DNA from: Bacteroidota bacterium
GTDB lineage: Bacteria > Bacteroidota > Bacteroidia > Chitinophagales > Chitinophagaceae
Length of the DNA stretch: 64,000 nt
Direction of reading: 5' to 3'
Assembly: GCA_020161435.1 (NCBI GenBank)
Contig: JAIUNV010000003.1
Coordinates: 186,001-250,000 of the forward strand
The notes under the pieces were generated by a model. It was not told where the DNA came from. It saw nothing but the letters and a program-made list of their open reading frames with translations, and searched no databases. The translations under genes were made by a program, and so were the position numbers. The number at the start of each line of letters is the position of its first letter. Positions within the stretch are counted from its first letter, which is position 1. Positions 48,985 through 57,037 of this stretch are shown here, piece by piece.

Positions 48985-50301
48985 ATGAAAGCATCTATGA
49001 AAAAAGTTGACGCTTTACCCTTTTTTGCAGCTGCATTTGTAACCGTTGTTTTTGTACTTTTTGGCCACTGCCCGGCTACAGCACAAAGCAGCAAGCAACC
49101 TTCAACAGCAGTGATGAAAGATTTGGAATTTCAGATGGCACTCTCCATTCGGTATTGCCGCCCCGACGATTTGAAATCATTGGTTGAAGAAAAAAAGTAT
49201 CCGGTCAACAGACGTTTCGAATCAGGATTTGCGCCTTTGCATGCACTCATCTGGAGCACAGCCAATGCCCCTAAAGAAGACTCTGCCAAACACCGGGAAA
49301 TGATAGATTTTCTGATACAGAAAAAAGCGTCAGTAAGCATGAAAGTGCCACCATTTAAAGCGTGGACCAAACTGCTTGCCCCACACGACAATGATGGCAT
49401 ACGGGCTGCAACATAAGACAGCCTCAATTCTTTGCAACTGGCTATGCTCTGCGGTAATATTCAGGTAGTGAAAATTATGCTCCGGCACGACCCCAATATT
49501 TCTGTGACAGACAGCAAAGGCAACACCCTGTTACACCTGGCTGCCATGTACGACTACAATGCAACATTCGATGACACCTACGTATTAAAAGTTACAGACC
49601 TGCTCATGATGGATAGAAACATTTTGAACAAAGCGGGACAAAATCCACTGTTGTACTATGTAAGCAAACCACAATGGGTAACTACCGCCAAACTTGTAAT
49701 TGATCACATGATAAAAGCAGGCGCCAACCCGGCACTAAAAGATGCATCAGGCAAAAACTTTTATGACTATGGTAAAACCGTAAACCCCTGGATAGATTCG
49801 TGGCTGCAACAAAAAGCAGAAGCCGCCAGAATCAACAAAATCATCGCTACGTTTTTGAATACTCCACCTATCGATTTTGAGAAACAAACAAGGGAAAACC
49901 TTGCCCGATATGAAGCATGGAAAAAAAGTGGAGGCGGGTGCGGCAACACAACGCTACAATTTTCCTACAGCCTTCGCTTCAACTACTTTTTATCAAGCCC
50001 GTACAGTCTGCCATCTAAAGGTCAGAAATGCAGTGCCAATGAAGAACCCATTGAAGTGGTAGTAACGCCTGAAAGGGTGAGCATCAGTACACTGACACCT
50101 TATTACGGATCATTCACCGTATGCGAAAGCGGCTACAGGATAGTAAATGGTGAAGAGTATGAATTTTATGGTTTTAAAACAGGCGCCAACAACAGTACCT
50201 ACACAGGCTTTGGCCGAAAAAAAGGGAACACTGCAAATGCCATCATCTTTACGCAACAAGGCTCTATCATGCTTGGCACTTCGCCCTTTCAATACCAATA
50301 G
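48985..50301 (+). pseudogene. Ankyrin-repeat protein gene interrupted by an in-frame stop
   Basis: A single reading frame of 438 codons is broken by one TAA at 49414-49416. The 143-codon first part has a signal-type leader (MKKVDALPFFAAAFVTVVFVLFGHC) and degenerate ankyrin units (ALSIRYCRPDDLKSLVEEKKY, GFAPLHALIW). After TAA the same frame continues DSLNSLQLAMLCGNIQVVKIMLRHDP and TDSKGNTLLHLAAMYDY, further ankyrin repeats. The stop falls inside an expected repeat (xDSLxSLQLAxxxGN), and no ATG occurs until codon 11 after it (49444). A single base change would restore an open gene. It is either a recent pseudogene, a sequencing error or a readthrough case; the first is preferred. C-terminal residues form a beta-rich Cys-containing domain. 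Confidence 0.75.
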
Positions 50302-50493
50302 ACCGGCACAGATTTAGTCATCATTCGGGTATTCAGAAAAATGATCAAGGCTTGAATATACAGATTGGTAAACGCTGTCAAAAAACCAGTCGCTGTATCA
50401 TACTTGATTTTTTCAGACAAAAAATTAACTGCCGTATCATTATTTCAATCAAACTATTTTTTTGCTGCTTTTGTTATAAATAAAATCAGTAAA

Positions 50494-50733
50494 ATGAAGC
50501 CTCATCAATGGGCCATTCTTGTAGCCACACTCTATCTGATTGTGTATACAATTTTAGTTCAACAATCGGCGGACCTCTTGTTATTATCCGCTCTGTTTGC
50601 AGGATCTTCTATCATCATTATTTGGGTAGCGATAGCTACATTAAAAGCGCCTTACCACGGACCTGAATTAACACCCGATGAAGAGTACGGCTATGGCGAC
50701 CGAAAGAAAGAAAACAGGAGATTGCTCTGGTAG
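50494..50733 (+). CDS. Small two-helix membrane protein
   Basis: A 79-residue protein with two predicted helices (about 8-27, AILVATLYLIVYTILV, and 31-53, LLLLSALFAGSSIIIIWVAIA) and a short acidic/Tyr-rich cytoplasmic tail (TPDEEYGYGDRKKENRRLLW). No family is recognised. The frame is open from 50365, but the upstream part is low-complexity and ATG 50494 (MKPHQWAILVA) is the better start. It precedes the methyltransferase gene by 45 nt. Confidence 0.55.
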   Translation: MKPHQWAILVATLYLIVYTILVQQSADLLLLSALFAGSSIIIIWVAIATLKAPYHGPELTPDEEYGYGDRKKENRRLLW

Positions 50734-50778
50734 CCAACCCTATGTAACCGGGTAACTTTTGTCACACCCTTCACTACC

Positions 50779-51417
50779 ATGGAGCAGCAATTTTGTACTA
50801 TGAAAAATCTGCTGCAACAACATTGGGAAACGGTGTACCAAACCAAAACGTCGCAACAAGTAAGTTGGACGGAAGAAGTACCGGCACAATCGCTGGCGCT
50901 GATTGCCGAACTGAACCTGCCGAAGGATGCTGCCATTGCCGACATTGGCGGCGGTGATAGCAAACTGGTAGACCATTTGCTGGCGCAGGGCTACACCAAC
51001 ATTACCGTGGTAGATATTGCTGCCGCAGCCCTTGAGAGGGCCAAAGTTCGGCTGGGCGACGCTGCCGCAACGGTGCAATGGGTGGTAAGTGATGTGCTGG
51101 CTTTTGAACCAACACAATCTTTCGCCCTCTGGCACGACCGGGCAGCTTTTCATTTTCTCACCAACCCGGCCGATGTACAACGCTACTTGCAACTATTGGA
51201 AAAAAATGTAGCAGGCAATGTGATTATTGCAGCATTCAGCACCGAAGGCCCCAGCAAATGCAGCGGCCTGCCTGTACAGCAATACAGCGAAGGCAGCATG
51301 TGCTCACTGATGGAAGGACGGTTTCATAAATTGAAATGCGATACGGTGACACACATTACACCAGCTGCAGCAAGGCAGGAGTTTGTGTACTGTGGGTTCA
51401 GTAAAAATCAAGCATAA
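50779..51417 (+). CDS. Class I SAM-dependent methyltransferase, thiopurine-like
   Basis: A 212-residue methyltransferase. HWETVYQTKTSQQVSWTE is the N-terminal signature shared with small methyltransferases of the TehB/thiopurine group. Motif I is IADIGGGDSKLVDHLL (about 48-63), then VVDIAAAALERAK, and the later VSDVLAFEP and LWHDRAAFHFLTNP segments follow. GNVIIAAFSTEGPSKCSGLPVQQYS carries conserved residues that fit methylation of small toxic compounds, but the substrate is unknown. ATG 50779 is taken; MKNLLQQHW at 50800 is equally possible and would sit better behind a TAACTTTTG box at about 50750. A terminator follows between this gene and the stress protein. Confidence 0.78.
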   Translation: MEQQFCTMKNLLQQHWETVYQTKTSQQVSWTEEVPAQSLALIAELNLPKDAAIADIGGGDSKLVDHLLAQGYTNITVVDIAAAALERAKVRLGDAAATVQWVVSDVLAFEPTQSFALWHDRAAFHFLTNPADVQRYLQLLEKNVAGNVIIAAFSTEGPSKCSGLPVQQYSEGSMCSLMEGRFHKLKCDTVTHITPAAARQEFVYCGFSKNQA

Positions 51418-51441
51418 CATTTTGATGTAACGATCAACAAA

Positions 51442-51468
51442 AGCGGGCCCGGCACTACCGGACCCGCT
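51442..51468. terminator. Bidirectional terminator between methyltransferase and usp genes
   Basis: An 11-bp stem (agcgggcccgg / ccggacccgct, one C-A mismatch) with a cacta loop is flanked by short T/A tracts. Confidence 0.75.
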
Positions 51469-51490
51469 TCTTATTTTCAGTCGACATTTT

Positions 51491-52321
51491 TTAATTGATG
51501 GCTTTGATACACAGCAAAGGAATATGGGTATGAAAAGCCAGCCTTGTAGTGTGGCTGCGGCGGAAAATGGATTCGAGCCAGCCATGTTTTTTCGGAATCA
51601 TCAGCATCATATCAATGTTGTGCTCCGCAATAAAGGCATCCATGGCATTGGTAAAATCTTCGCCTTCCACCAATACAAATTCAGGTTGTATTTTTTCAAA
51701 TAGTTCGCCTACAATTACATTGTTGTGGTACAGATCGGGGTCAAACGCCTGTGGATTAGGATCATTGTGTACCACCACCAATTTGGCTTTTAAAACAGCC
51801 AGAATTTTCTTGATAGCTTCGGCTGGTGTGGTTTTCATTACGTCTTTGTAATCGCAGGCCCAGCCAATTTTTTCAATGGGTTTATAGCTGGCATCTGGCG
51901 GTACTATCAGCACCGGCACAGCCACATGATGAATAATGTGGGTGGTATTGCTACCAATAAGCACCTGCTCCAGTTTGCCGCCACCGGTAATGCCCATCAC
52001 AATCAAATCGGCCACTACTTCTTCGGCCACTTCACTGATGCGTTCCTGCAAAAAACCAAAATCAGAAATGGTTTCAATGGCTACTTCATTGCCACTGGCC
52101 TTGAGCAAGGTAGCTTTCAGTTGTTGCAAATTTTCTTCACTGGCTTTTTGCAACTCTTCGGTTTGCAAAATGGCCCAGCTCATTTCTGTAGCCAATGGCA
52201 TGCTGTACGCATTGTACAACACCAACTTGTTGGCACCCAGTTCTTTGGCCAAGCCAAGGGCATACAGGGCGCTGTTTTGTGCGGTGGCAGAAAAATCGGT
52301 GGGAACTAAAATGGTACGCAT
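51491..52321 (-). CDS. Universal stress protein, tandem UspA domains
   Basis: A 276-residue cytoplasmic protein with two UspA-like domains. The first (1-145) has MRTILVPTDFSATAQNSALYAL at its start and the ATP-binding-type motif VMGITGGGKLEQVLIGSNTTHIIHHVAVPVLIV (about 113-145). The second half is a more degenerate copy ending AEHNIDMMLMIPKKHGWLESIFRRSHTTRLAFHTHIPLLCI. Usp proteins respond to starvation and redox stress. ATG 52321 begins the conserved first strand; the frame upstream to 52375 lacks homology. It is convergent with the methyltransferase gene and divergent from the MoxR operon. Confidence 0.92.
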   Translation of the reverse strand: MRTILVPTDFSATAQNSALYALGLAKELGANKLVLYNAYSMPLATEMSWAILQTEELQKASEENLQQLKATLLKASGNEVAIETISDFGFLQERISEVAEEVVADLIVMGITGGGKLEQVLIGSNTTHIIHHVAVPVLIVPPDASYKPIEKIGWACDYKDVMKTTPAEAIKKILAVLKAKLVVVHNDPNPQAFDPDLYHNNVIVGELFEKIQPEFVLVEGEDFTNAMDAFIAEHNIDMMLMIPKKHGWLESIFRRSHTTRLAFHTHIPLLCIKAIN

Positions 52322-52510
52322 ACAATCGTGTTTAATGTGGGTAATCGTTATGGCTGTCAATCCTTTATCCGGCATGAAAATACTTCATTCTGCCCAGCCT
52401 GTGCATGATACAAGTCAAGTCATACGTTAATTCTACAGGCAGCTTTGCACGGCATGGCATTTGCATAGTTGCAGCACGTATTTTCACCGCCTCAATTTTT
52501 TTCTACCATC

Positions 52511-53509
52511 ATGCGTACCGCCGAAGATATTCGCCAGCTACAGGAAGCAATTGCCCAGCATCACCCCGTTACCGAAAACATTCGTCAGCAGCTGCACCGC
52601 ATCATTGTGGGACAACCCGCTATGATTGACCGGCTGCTGATTGGTTTGTATTGCAATGGCCACGTGCTGCTTGAAGGTGTGCCCGGCCTGGCCAAAACAC
52701 TTACCATTAAAAGCCTGGCCAAAACGCTGAACATGGCTTTCAGCCGCATACAGTTTACCCCCGACCTGCTACCCGCCGACGTAGTGGGCACCATGATTTA
52801 CAACCAGCAAAAAGGTGAATTTGTCGTTCGCAAAGGGCCCATTTTTGCCAACTTTATTTTGGCCGATGAAATCAACCGTGCTCCGGCCAAAGTGCAAAGT
52901 GCCCTGCTGGAAGCCATGCAGGAAAAACAGGTGACCATTGGCGATACAACATACCAGCTACCTCAGCCTTTTTTGGTGTTGGCTACGCAAAACCCCTTGG
53001 AGCAGGAAGGAACTTATCCGCTGCCCGAAGCACAGCAAGACCGCTTCATGCTGAAGGTAAAAGTGGACTACCCCACCCGGGAAGAAGAGCTGCAAATAGT
53101 GCGGGAAAACATTGCCGGTATCGACAACATAACCCTGCAGCCCGTAGCCAGTGCACAAGATATTCTTCGTGCCAGAGAGCTCTGCCGCCAGGTGTATATG
53201 GATGAAAAAATTGAACACTACCTGCTGGACTTAGTGATGGCCACCCGCTACCCTGCCGATGCCGATTTGCCCGAGTTGAAACCACTGCTCAGCTATGGTG
53301 CCTCACCCCGTGCCAGCATTAGTATGGCGCAGGCCAGCCGTGCTGTAGCTATGCTCAGCAAGCGGGCATACGTTATCCCCGATGATATAAAACAAATTGC
53401 CGTGGATGTGCTTCGCCACCGCATTGGCCTCACCTACGAAGCTGCGGCCGAAGAAGTAACTGCTGATGATATCATCGGTAAAATTTTGGGCAAGGTGAAA
53501 GCGCCGTAA
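52511..53509 (+). CDS. MoxR family AAA+ ATPase
   Basis: A 332-residue AAA+ ATPase that in other bacteria acts as a chaperone for VWA-domain partners, as the downstream genes suggest. Walker A is GVPGLAKT (56-63), Walker B ILADEINRAPAKVQSALLEAMQE, sensor 1 ATQNPLEQEGTYPLPEAQQDRF, and the C-terminal lid contains YGASPRASISM. The frame opens at TTG 52469, but ATG 52511 (MRTAEDIRQ) is used. The gene opens the moxR - DUF58 - membrane protein - VWA operon; 82 nt separate it from the DUF58 gene. Confidence 0.93.
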   Translation: MRTAEDIRQLQEAIAQHHPVTENIRQQLHRIIVGQPAMIDRLLIGLYCNGHVLLEGVPGLAKTLTIKSLAKTLNMAFSRIQFTPDLLPADVVGTMIYNQQKGEFVVRKGPIFANFILADEINRAPAKVQSALLEAMQEKQVTIGDTTYQLPQPFLVLATQNPLEQEGTYPLPEAQQDRFMLKVKVDYPTREEELQIVRENIAGIDNITLQPVASAQDILRARELCRQVYMDEKIEHYLLDLVMATRYPADADLPELKPLLSYGASPRASISMAQASRAVAMLSKRAYVIPDDIKQIAVDVLRHRIGLTYEAAAEEVTADDIIGKILGKVKAP

Positions 53510-53591
53510 CATCTGAGCAAGATTGAATACTTACATGTATTTATGAAAGTATAGATTATAAAAAAGGTTCTCGCTACAACATTCATTTCTC

Positions 53592-54476
53592 TTGTCCGAT
53601 TTAAAAGCCATACTCAAACAAATACAGCGGCTGGAGATTCGCTCCAGGCGCTTGTCGAACCATGTGTTTGCGGGTGAATACCACTCCGCCTTCAAAGGGC
53701 GTGGCATGACGTTTAAAGAAGTGCGGGAATATTTTCCCGGCGATGACATCCGCTTCATCGACTGGAATGTGAGTGCCCGTTTCGGCCATCCGTTTAGCAA
53801 GTTGTTCGAAGAAGAACGTTCGCTGACACTGATGCTGCTGCTCGACATGAGTGCCAGCACCAGCACTGGCACCCGCCAAAAAACCAAACGCACCCTCATG
53901 ACGGAAATGGCGGCTGCACTGGCTTTTGCCGCTTTGGGCAACAACGATAAAGTGGGTGCCATCTTATTTACCAACGAAGTAGAACTGCTCATTCCGCCGG
54001 GCAAAGGCAAGGGGCATGTGCTGTACATGCTGCGCAAAATATTAGCCCATGAACCCAAGGGCAACAGCACCAATATAGAACCAGCACTCAAACTGCTGCA
54101 GCAAACCATGAAGCAAACGACCATCAGCTTTGTGCTGAGTGATTTTGCAGCGCCCAATTGCAGCAAAGCCATGAAAGCAACCGCAGTACGGCACGATTGC
54201 ATCGCCATCCATTTGTTTGACCAGCTCGATTTTCAACTACCCGCCAATACGTTACTTCCTTTAATAGATCCGGAAACGCAGCAAGTGAGCTGGGTAGATA
54301 CCCACGACACAAAAGCATTGGCACAATGGCAGCAGCAATTTGTGGGCTATACGCAACGGTTAAAAGATGCCATTACCGCTGCCGGCTGGGATTATCTCCG
54401 TTTTCGCACCGACCATGATTTTGTACCTACCCTGCAGCAGTTTTTTCTCAACCGCATCAAACGAGTAAATCATTGA
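53592..54476 (+). CDS. DUF58 domain protein (VWA-like)
   Basis: A 294-residue cytoplasmic protein of the Bat-type cluster. The N-terminus (SDLKAILKQIQRLEIRSRRLSNHVFAGEYHSAFKGRG) and the following VREYFPGDDIRFIDWNVSARFGHPFSKLFEEER are the DUF58 signature. LMLLLDMSAS near residue 80 is a VWA MIDAS-like DxSxS. The start is TTG 53592: TAA at 53559 closes the frame upstream and there is no ATG or GTG before the conserved motif. The next start is 1 nt after the stop. It probably binds the MoxR ATPase. Confidence 0.88.
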   Translation: MSDLKAILKQIQRLEIRSRRLSNHVFAGEYHSAFKGRGMTFKEVREYFPGDDIRFIDWNVSARFGHPFSKLFEEERSLTLMLLLDMSASTSTGTRQKTKRTLMTEMAAALAFAALGNNDKVGAILFTNEVELLIPPGKGKGHVLYMLRKILAHEPKGNSTNIEPALKLLQQTMKQTTISFVLSDFAAPNCSKAMKATAVRHDCIAIHLFDQLDFQLPANTLLPLIDPETQQVSWVDTHDTKALAQWQQQFVGYTQRLKDAITAAGWDYLRFRTDHDFVPTLQQFFLNRIKRVNH

Positions 54477-54477
54477 T

Positions 54478-55329
54478 ATGTACAAAACGCTACTCGTCTG
54501 CTTTGCTTTGCTCACTGGCACTATTTCGTTCGCACAAATACACATGCGTTCCCCACAGGCAATGGCCTATACCGGTCAGCCGGTACCGTTGCGCATCAGC
54601 CAAAAAGGTACACTGGCCGATAGCCTGCCCGTGCCCGATAGCATTGGCCGCCTGGAAGTATTACGTTTTGAAAAAGCCGTCCAACAAGGCGATTCAGTAA
54701 TACAAGATGTATTGCTCATTGGCTATGATAGCGGCAGCTATGCATTGCCCCAAATAGCTGGCAAAATTGAATCGTTGCCCGACAGCATTTTGCTATTGCC
54801 GATGCCGCAAGATTCGCTGGCAAAATATGGCGATGTAAAAACCTATTTTGCCGGAAAAGCCAGCACCAATTATTGGCCCTACTTGTGGGCAGCATTGGGT
54901 GCTTTAGCCAGTATCGCATTGCTGTGGTGGCTGCTACGCCGCAAACGCAACAAAGCATTGCAAATAGACAATCCTATCACGGGGCCCAAACACTGGCAGG
55001 AACAAATGCAAAAGCTGCAACAAAACTGGCAAGCCGGAAAACTATCCGCTCCCGTGGCGGCTACACAATGCATGCAATTGGTGCGGGCCATGTTGCAGCT
55101 CAAAGGCATTCCAACAGCAGCACTTACGGGTGAAGAATTGTTGCCGCTGGCCAAATCTATTTTGCCTGCACAACAGCAAACAGCGTTACAAGAAGCGGTG
55201 GGTGTTTGCTACGGTATGCAGTTTGCCCGCATGCATCCGGCACAAGAAATATTTAGCCAACAACTGCAACAGGTAGCAGCTGTAGCGGCGCATACTTTTC
55301 AATCTACCCATCCTGAAGCGAAGTCATGA
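54478..55329 (+). CDS. Exported membrane-anchored Bat-cluster protein
   Basis: A 283-residue protein: signal peptide (MYKTLLVCFALLTGTISFAQ), a beta-rich N-terminal domain (about 22-125), one membrane helix (about 134-154, YLWAALGALASIALLWWLL) followed by RRKR, and a helical cytoplasmic domain (about 165-283). This layout is common for the third gene of MoxR-DUF58-Bat operons, where it is usually annotated hypothetical or BatD-like. It starts 1 nt after the DUF58 stop and overlaps the VWA gene by 4 nt, so translation is coupled. Its biochemical role is unknown. Confidence 0.72.
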   Translation: MYKTLLVCFALLTGTISFAQIHMRSPQAMAYTGQPVPLRISQKGTLADSLPVPDSIGRLEVLRFEKAVQQGDSVIQDVLLIGYDSGSYALPQIAGKIESLPDSILLLPMPQDSLAKYGDVKTYFAGKASTNYWPYLWAALGALASIALLWWLLRRKRNKALQIDNPITGPKHWQEQMQKLQQNWQAGKLSAPVAATQCMQLVRAMLQLKGIPTAALTGEELLPLAKSILPAQQQTALQEAVGVCYGMQFARMHPAQEIFSQQLQQVAAVAAHTFQSTHPEAKS

Positions 55330-56330
55330 TAAGAGACTATCTCAACGATATTGTATTTGACTGGCCTTTGTTGCTGGCACTGCTGATATTGGTGCCTGTA
55401 TGGGTGTGGTGGAGTATTCGCCAACGCAAAAAAAACACAGCCGGTATTGCAGCCACCACTGGCAACCGTGGTTGGATGCAGCAAAGCTGGCGGTTGCGCC
55501 TCATGCATTTTCCCATGTGGTTGCGTGGCATAGCAGTTGCTTGTTTGATTGTAGCATTGGCCAAACCTGCGCATTACCAAACCATTGAAATGAACAATGG
55601 CGAAGGCATCGACATCATGCTCTGTATGGATGTGAGTGGTAGTATGCTGGCCCGTGATTTTACGCCAGACCGGCTGCGGGCTTCTATGGAAGTGGCCCGC
55701 AACTTTGTGCAGGGCCGCAAAGGCGACCGCATTGGGCTGGTTATTTTTTCGGGCCAAAGCCTGGCACTGTGCCCACTCACCAGCGACCTGCAAGCAGTGT
55801 TGCACCAGATTAACGCTATTGAATACGGGCAACTGGCAGACGGCACTTCTATCGGCACCGGATTGGCCAGCAGTGTAGACCGCTTGCGCCAAAGTAAATC
55901 GCCGGGCAAAGTGGTGATACTGCTGACTGATGGCGAAGACACCGGTGGTTTTTTTGACCCCGCAACCGCCAAGCAACTCGCCATGACCTATGGCATAAAA
56001 GTGTACACCATTGGTGTGGGCAGCAAGGGCCTGGCCCCCATGCCCTACCAAACACCTACAGGCACTCAAGTGCGGGAAGAAAAAGTAAACATTGATGAAG
56101 CCTTGCTCACAGACATTGCGCAATCCACAGGTGGGCAATATTTCAGGGCTACCAATACCAAAAGACTCGACAGCATTTATGCCTCCATCAATCAACTGGA
56201 AAAAAACCGGGTGGAATCAACCATTTTTACCAAGCGAACCGAACGGTTTTTACCCTGGCTGGCTGCTGCCATTGCATTACTGATATTGGAAATGTTGCTC
56301 ACAGTGGCATTCTTTAAAAAATTACCTTAG
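55326..56330 (+). CDS. batA: BatA-like membrane VWA protein
   Basis: A 334-residue protein with two N-terminal membrane helices (about 12-28 and 60-78), a von Willebrand factor A domain (about 90-300) and a C-terminal helix (about 312-330). The MIDAS residues are present: MDVSGSML (DxSxS), the TSIGTGLASSVDRL threonine and LTDGEDTGGFFD. BatA proteins in Bacteroidota and Leptospira have been linked to aerotolerance/stress. The usual companions batB, batC and batD do not follow; the next gene is an acetyltransferase. The start overlaps the preceding gene by 4 nt. Confidence 0.9.
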   Translation: MIRDYLNDIVFDWPLLLALLILVPVWVWWSIRQRKKNTAGIAATTGNRGWMQQSWRLRLMHFPMWLRGIAVACLIVALAKPAHYQTIEMNNGEGIDIMLCMDVSGSMLARDFTPDRLRASMEVARNFVQGRKGDRIGLVIFSGQSLALCPLTSDLQAVLHQINAIEYGQLADGTSIGTGLASSVDRLRQSKSPGKVVILLTDGEDTGGFFDPATAKQLAMTYGIKVYTIGVGSKGLAPMPYQTPTGTQVREEKVNIDEALLTDIAQSTGGQYFRATNTKRLDSIYASINQLEKNRVESTIFTKRTERFLPWLAAAIALLILEMLLTVAFFKKLP

Positions 56331-56386
56331 GATTTTATTGACCCTCCGTTTTACCGGGTAACTAAGGCAGCCAAAACACTTACAGC

Positions 56387-56941
56387 ATGCGCTATTTTCA
56401 ATGGAATGAATTCCCCGTTATACAACTAGAACAAGCTACACTGCGAGGTATGCTGCCAACAGATGCCGAGGCGTTGTTTGTATTGCGCAGCAATCCGCAC
56501 ATCATGCACTATGTGCCGCGGCCATTGGCTACCCATGTAGATGAAGCCACACAATTGATAGCCGCCATACAACAAGGCTTTCACGAAGGCAATAGTTTGA
56601 CCTGGGGCATTGCCGAGCATACGAGCAACCGCATCATTGGCACGCTGGGCTTTTGGCGCATTGAGCCAGAAAATCACCGGGCAGAAATTGGCTATCTCTT
56701 ACATACCGGTTATCACGGTAAAGGATTGATGAAAGCGGCGATAAAAGCAACTTGCGAGTTTGTGTTTGATGCATTGCCACTGCATTCCATAGAAGCCAAA
56801 ATAGACAGCGCCAACATTGCTTCATGGAAAACCATAGAGCAGTGCGGCTTTCGGCGGGAAGCACATTTCAGAGAAAACTTTTTCCATAAAGGACAGTTTG
56901 TAGATACGTATGTGTACGGGCTGTTACGGAGTGATGTGTAA
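56387..56941 (+). CDS. GNAT family N-acetyltransferase, RimJ/RimL-like
   Basis: A 184-residue acetyl-CoA-dependent acyltransferase. LRGMLPTDAEALFVLRSNPHIMHYVPR (about 17-44) opens the RimJ/RimL-type GNAT fold. The acetyl-CoA-binding region reads AEIGYLLHTGYHGKGLMKAAIKATCEFVF (about 102-130) with the R/Q-x-x-G-x-G/A equivalent YHGKGLM, and SIEAKIDSANIASWKTIEQCGFRREAHFRENF is the canonical C-terminal motif. The substrate (ribosomal protein, amino acid, antibiotic) is not predictable. It lies 56 nt after the VWA gene and could be at the end of the operon. Confidence 0.9.
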   Translation: MRYFQWNEFPVIQLEQATLRGMLPTDAEALFVLRSNPHIMHYVPRPLATHVDEATQLIAAIQQGFHEGNSLTWGIAEHTSNRIIGTLGFWRIEPENHRAEIGYLLHTGYHGKGLMKAAIKATCEFVFDALPLHSIEAKIDSANIASWKTIEQCGFRREAHFRENFFHKGQFVDTYVYGLLRSDV

Positions 56942-57037
56942 GCACTCACTTTTGATTTTTTTCTTGACGCCAAAACCACTTTCGCTACCTCGTTTCATGT
57001 GATACAAAACAAGACGGTGAAAAGGTGAAAAAACCAC

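Noticed and set aside
48985..50301. Two separate ankyrin genes
   Set aside because: Both halves share one frame and the second half has only a TTG or an internal ATG as a start within an ankyrin unit.
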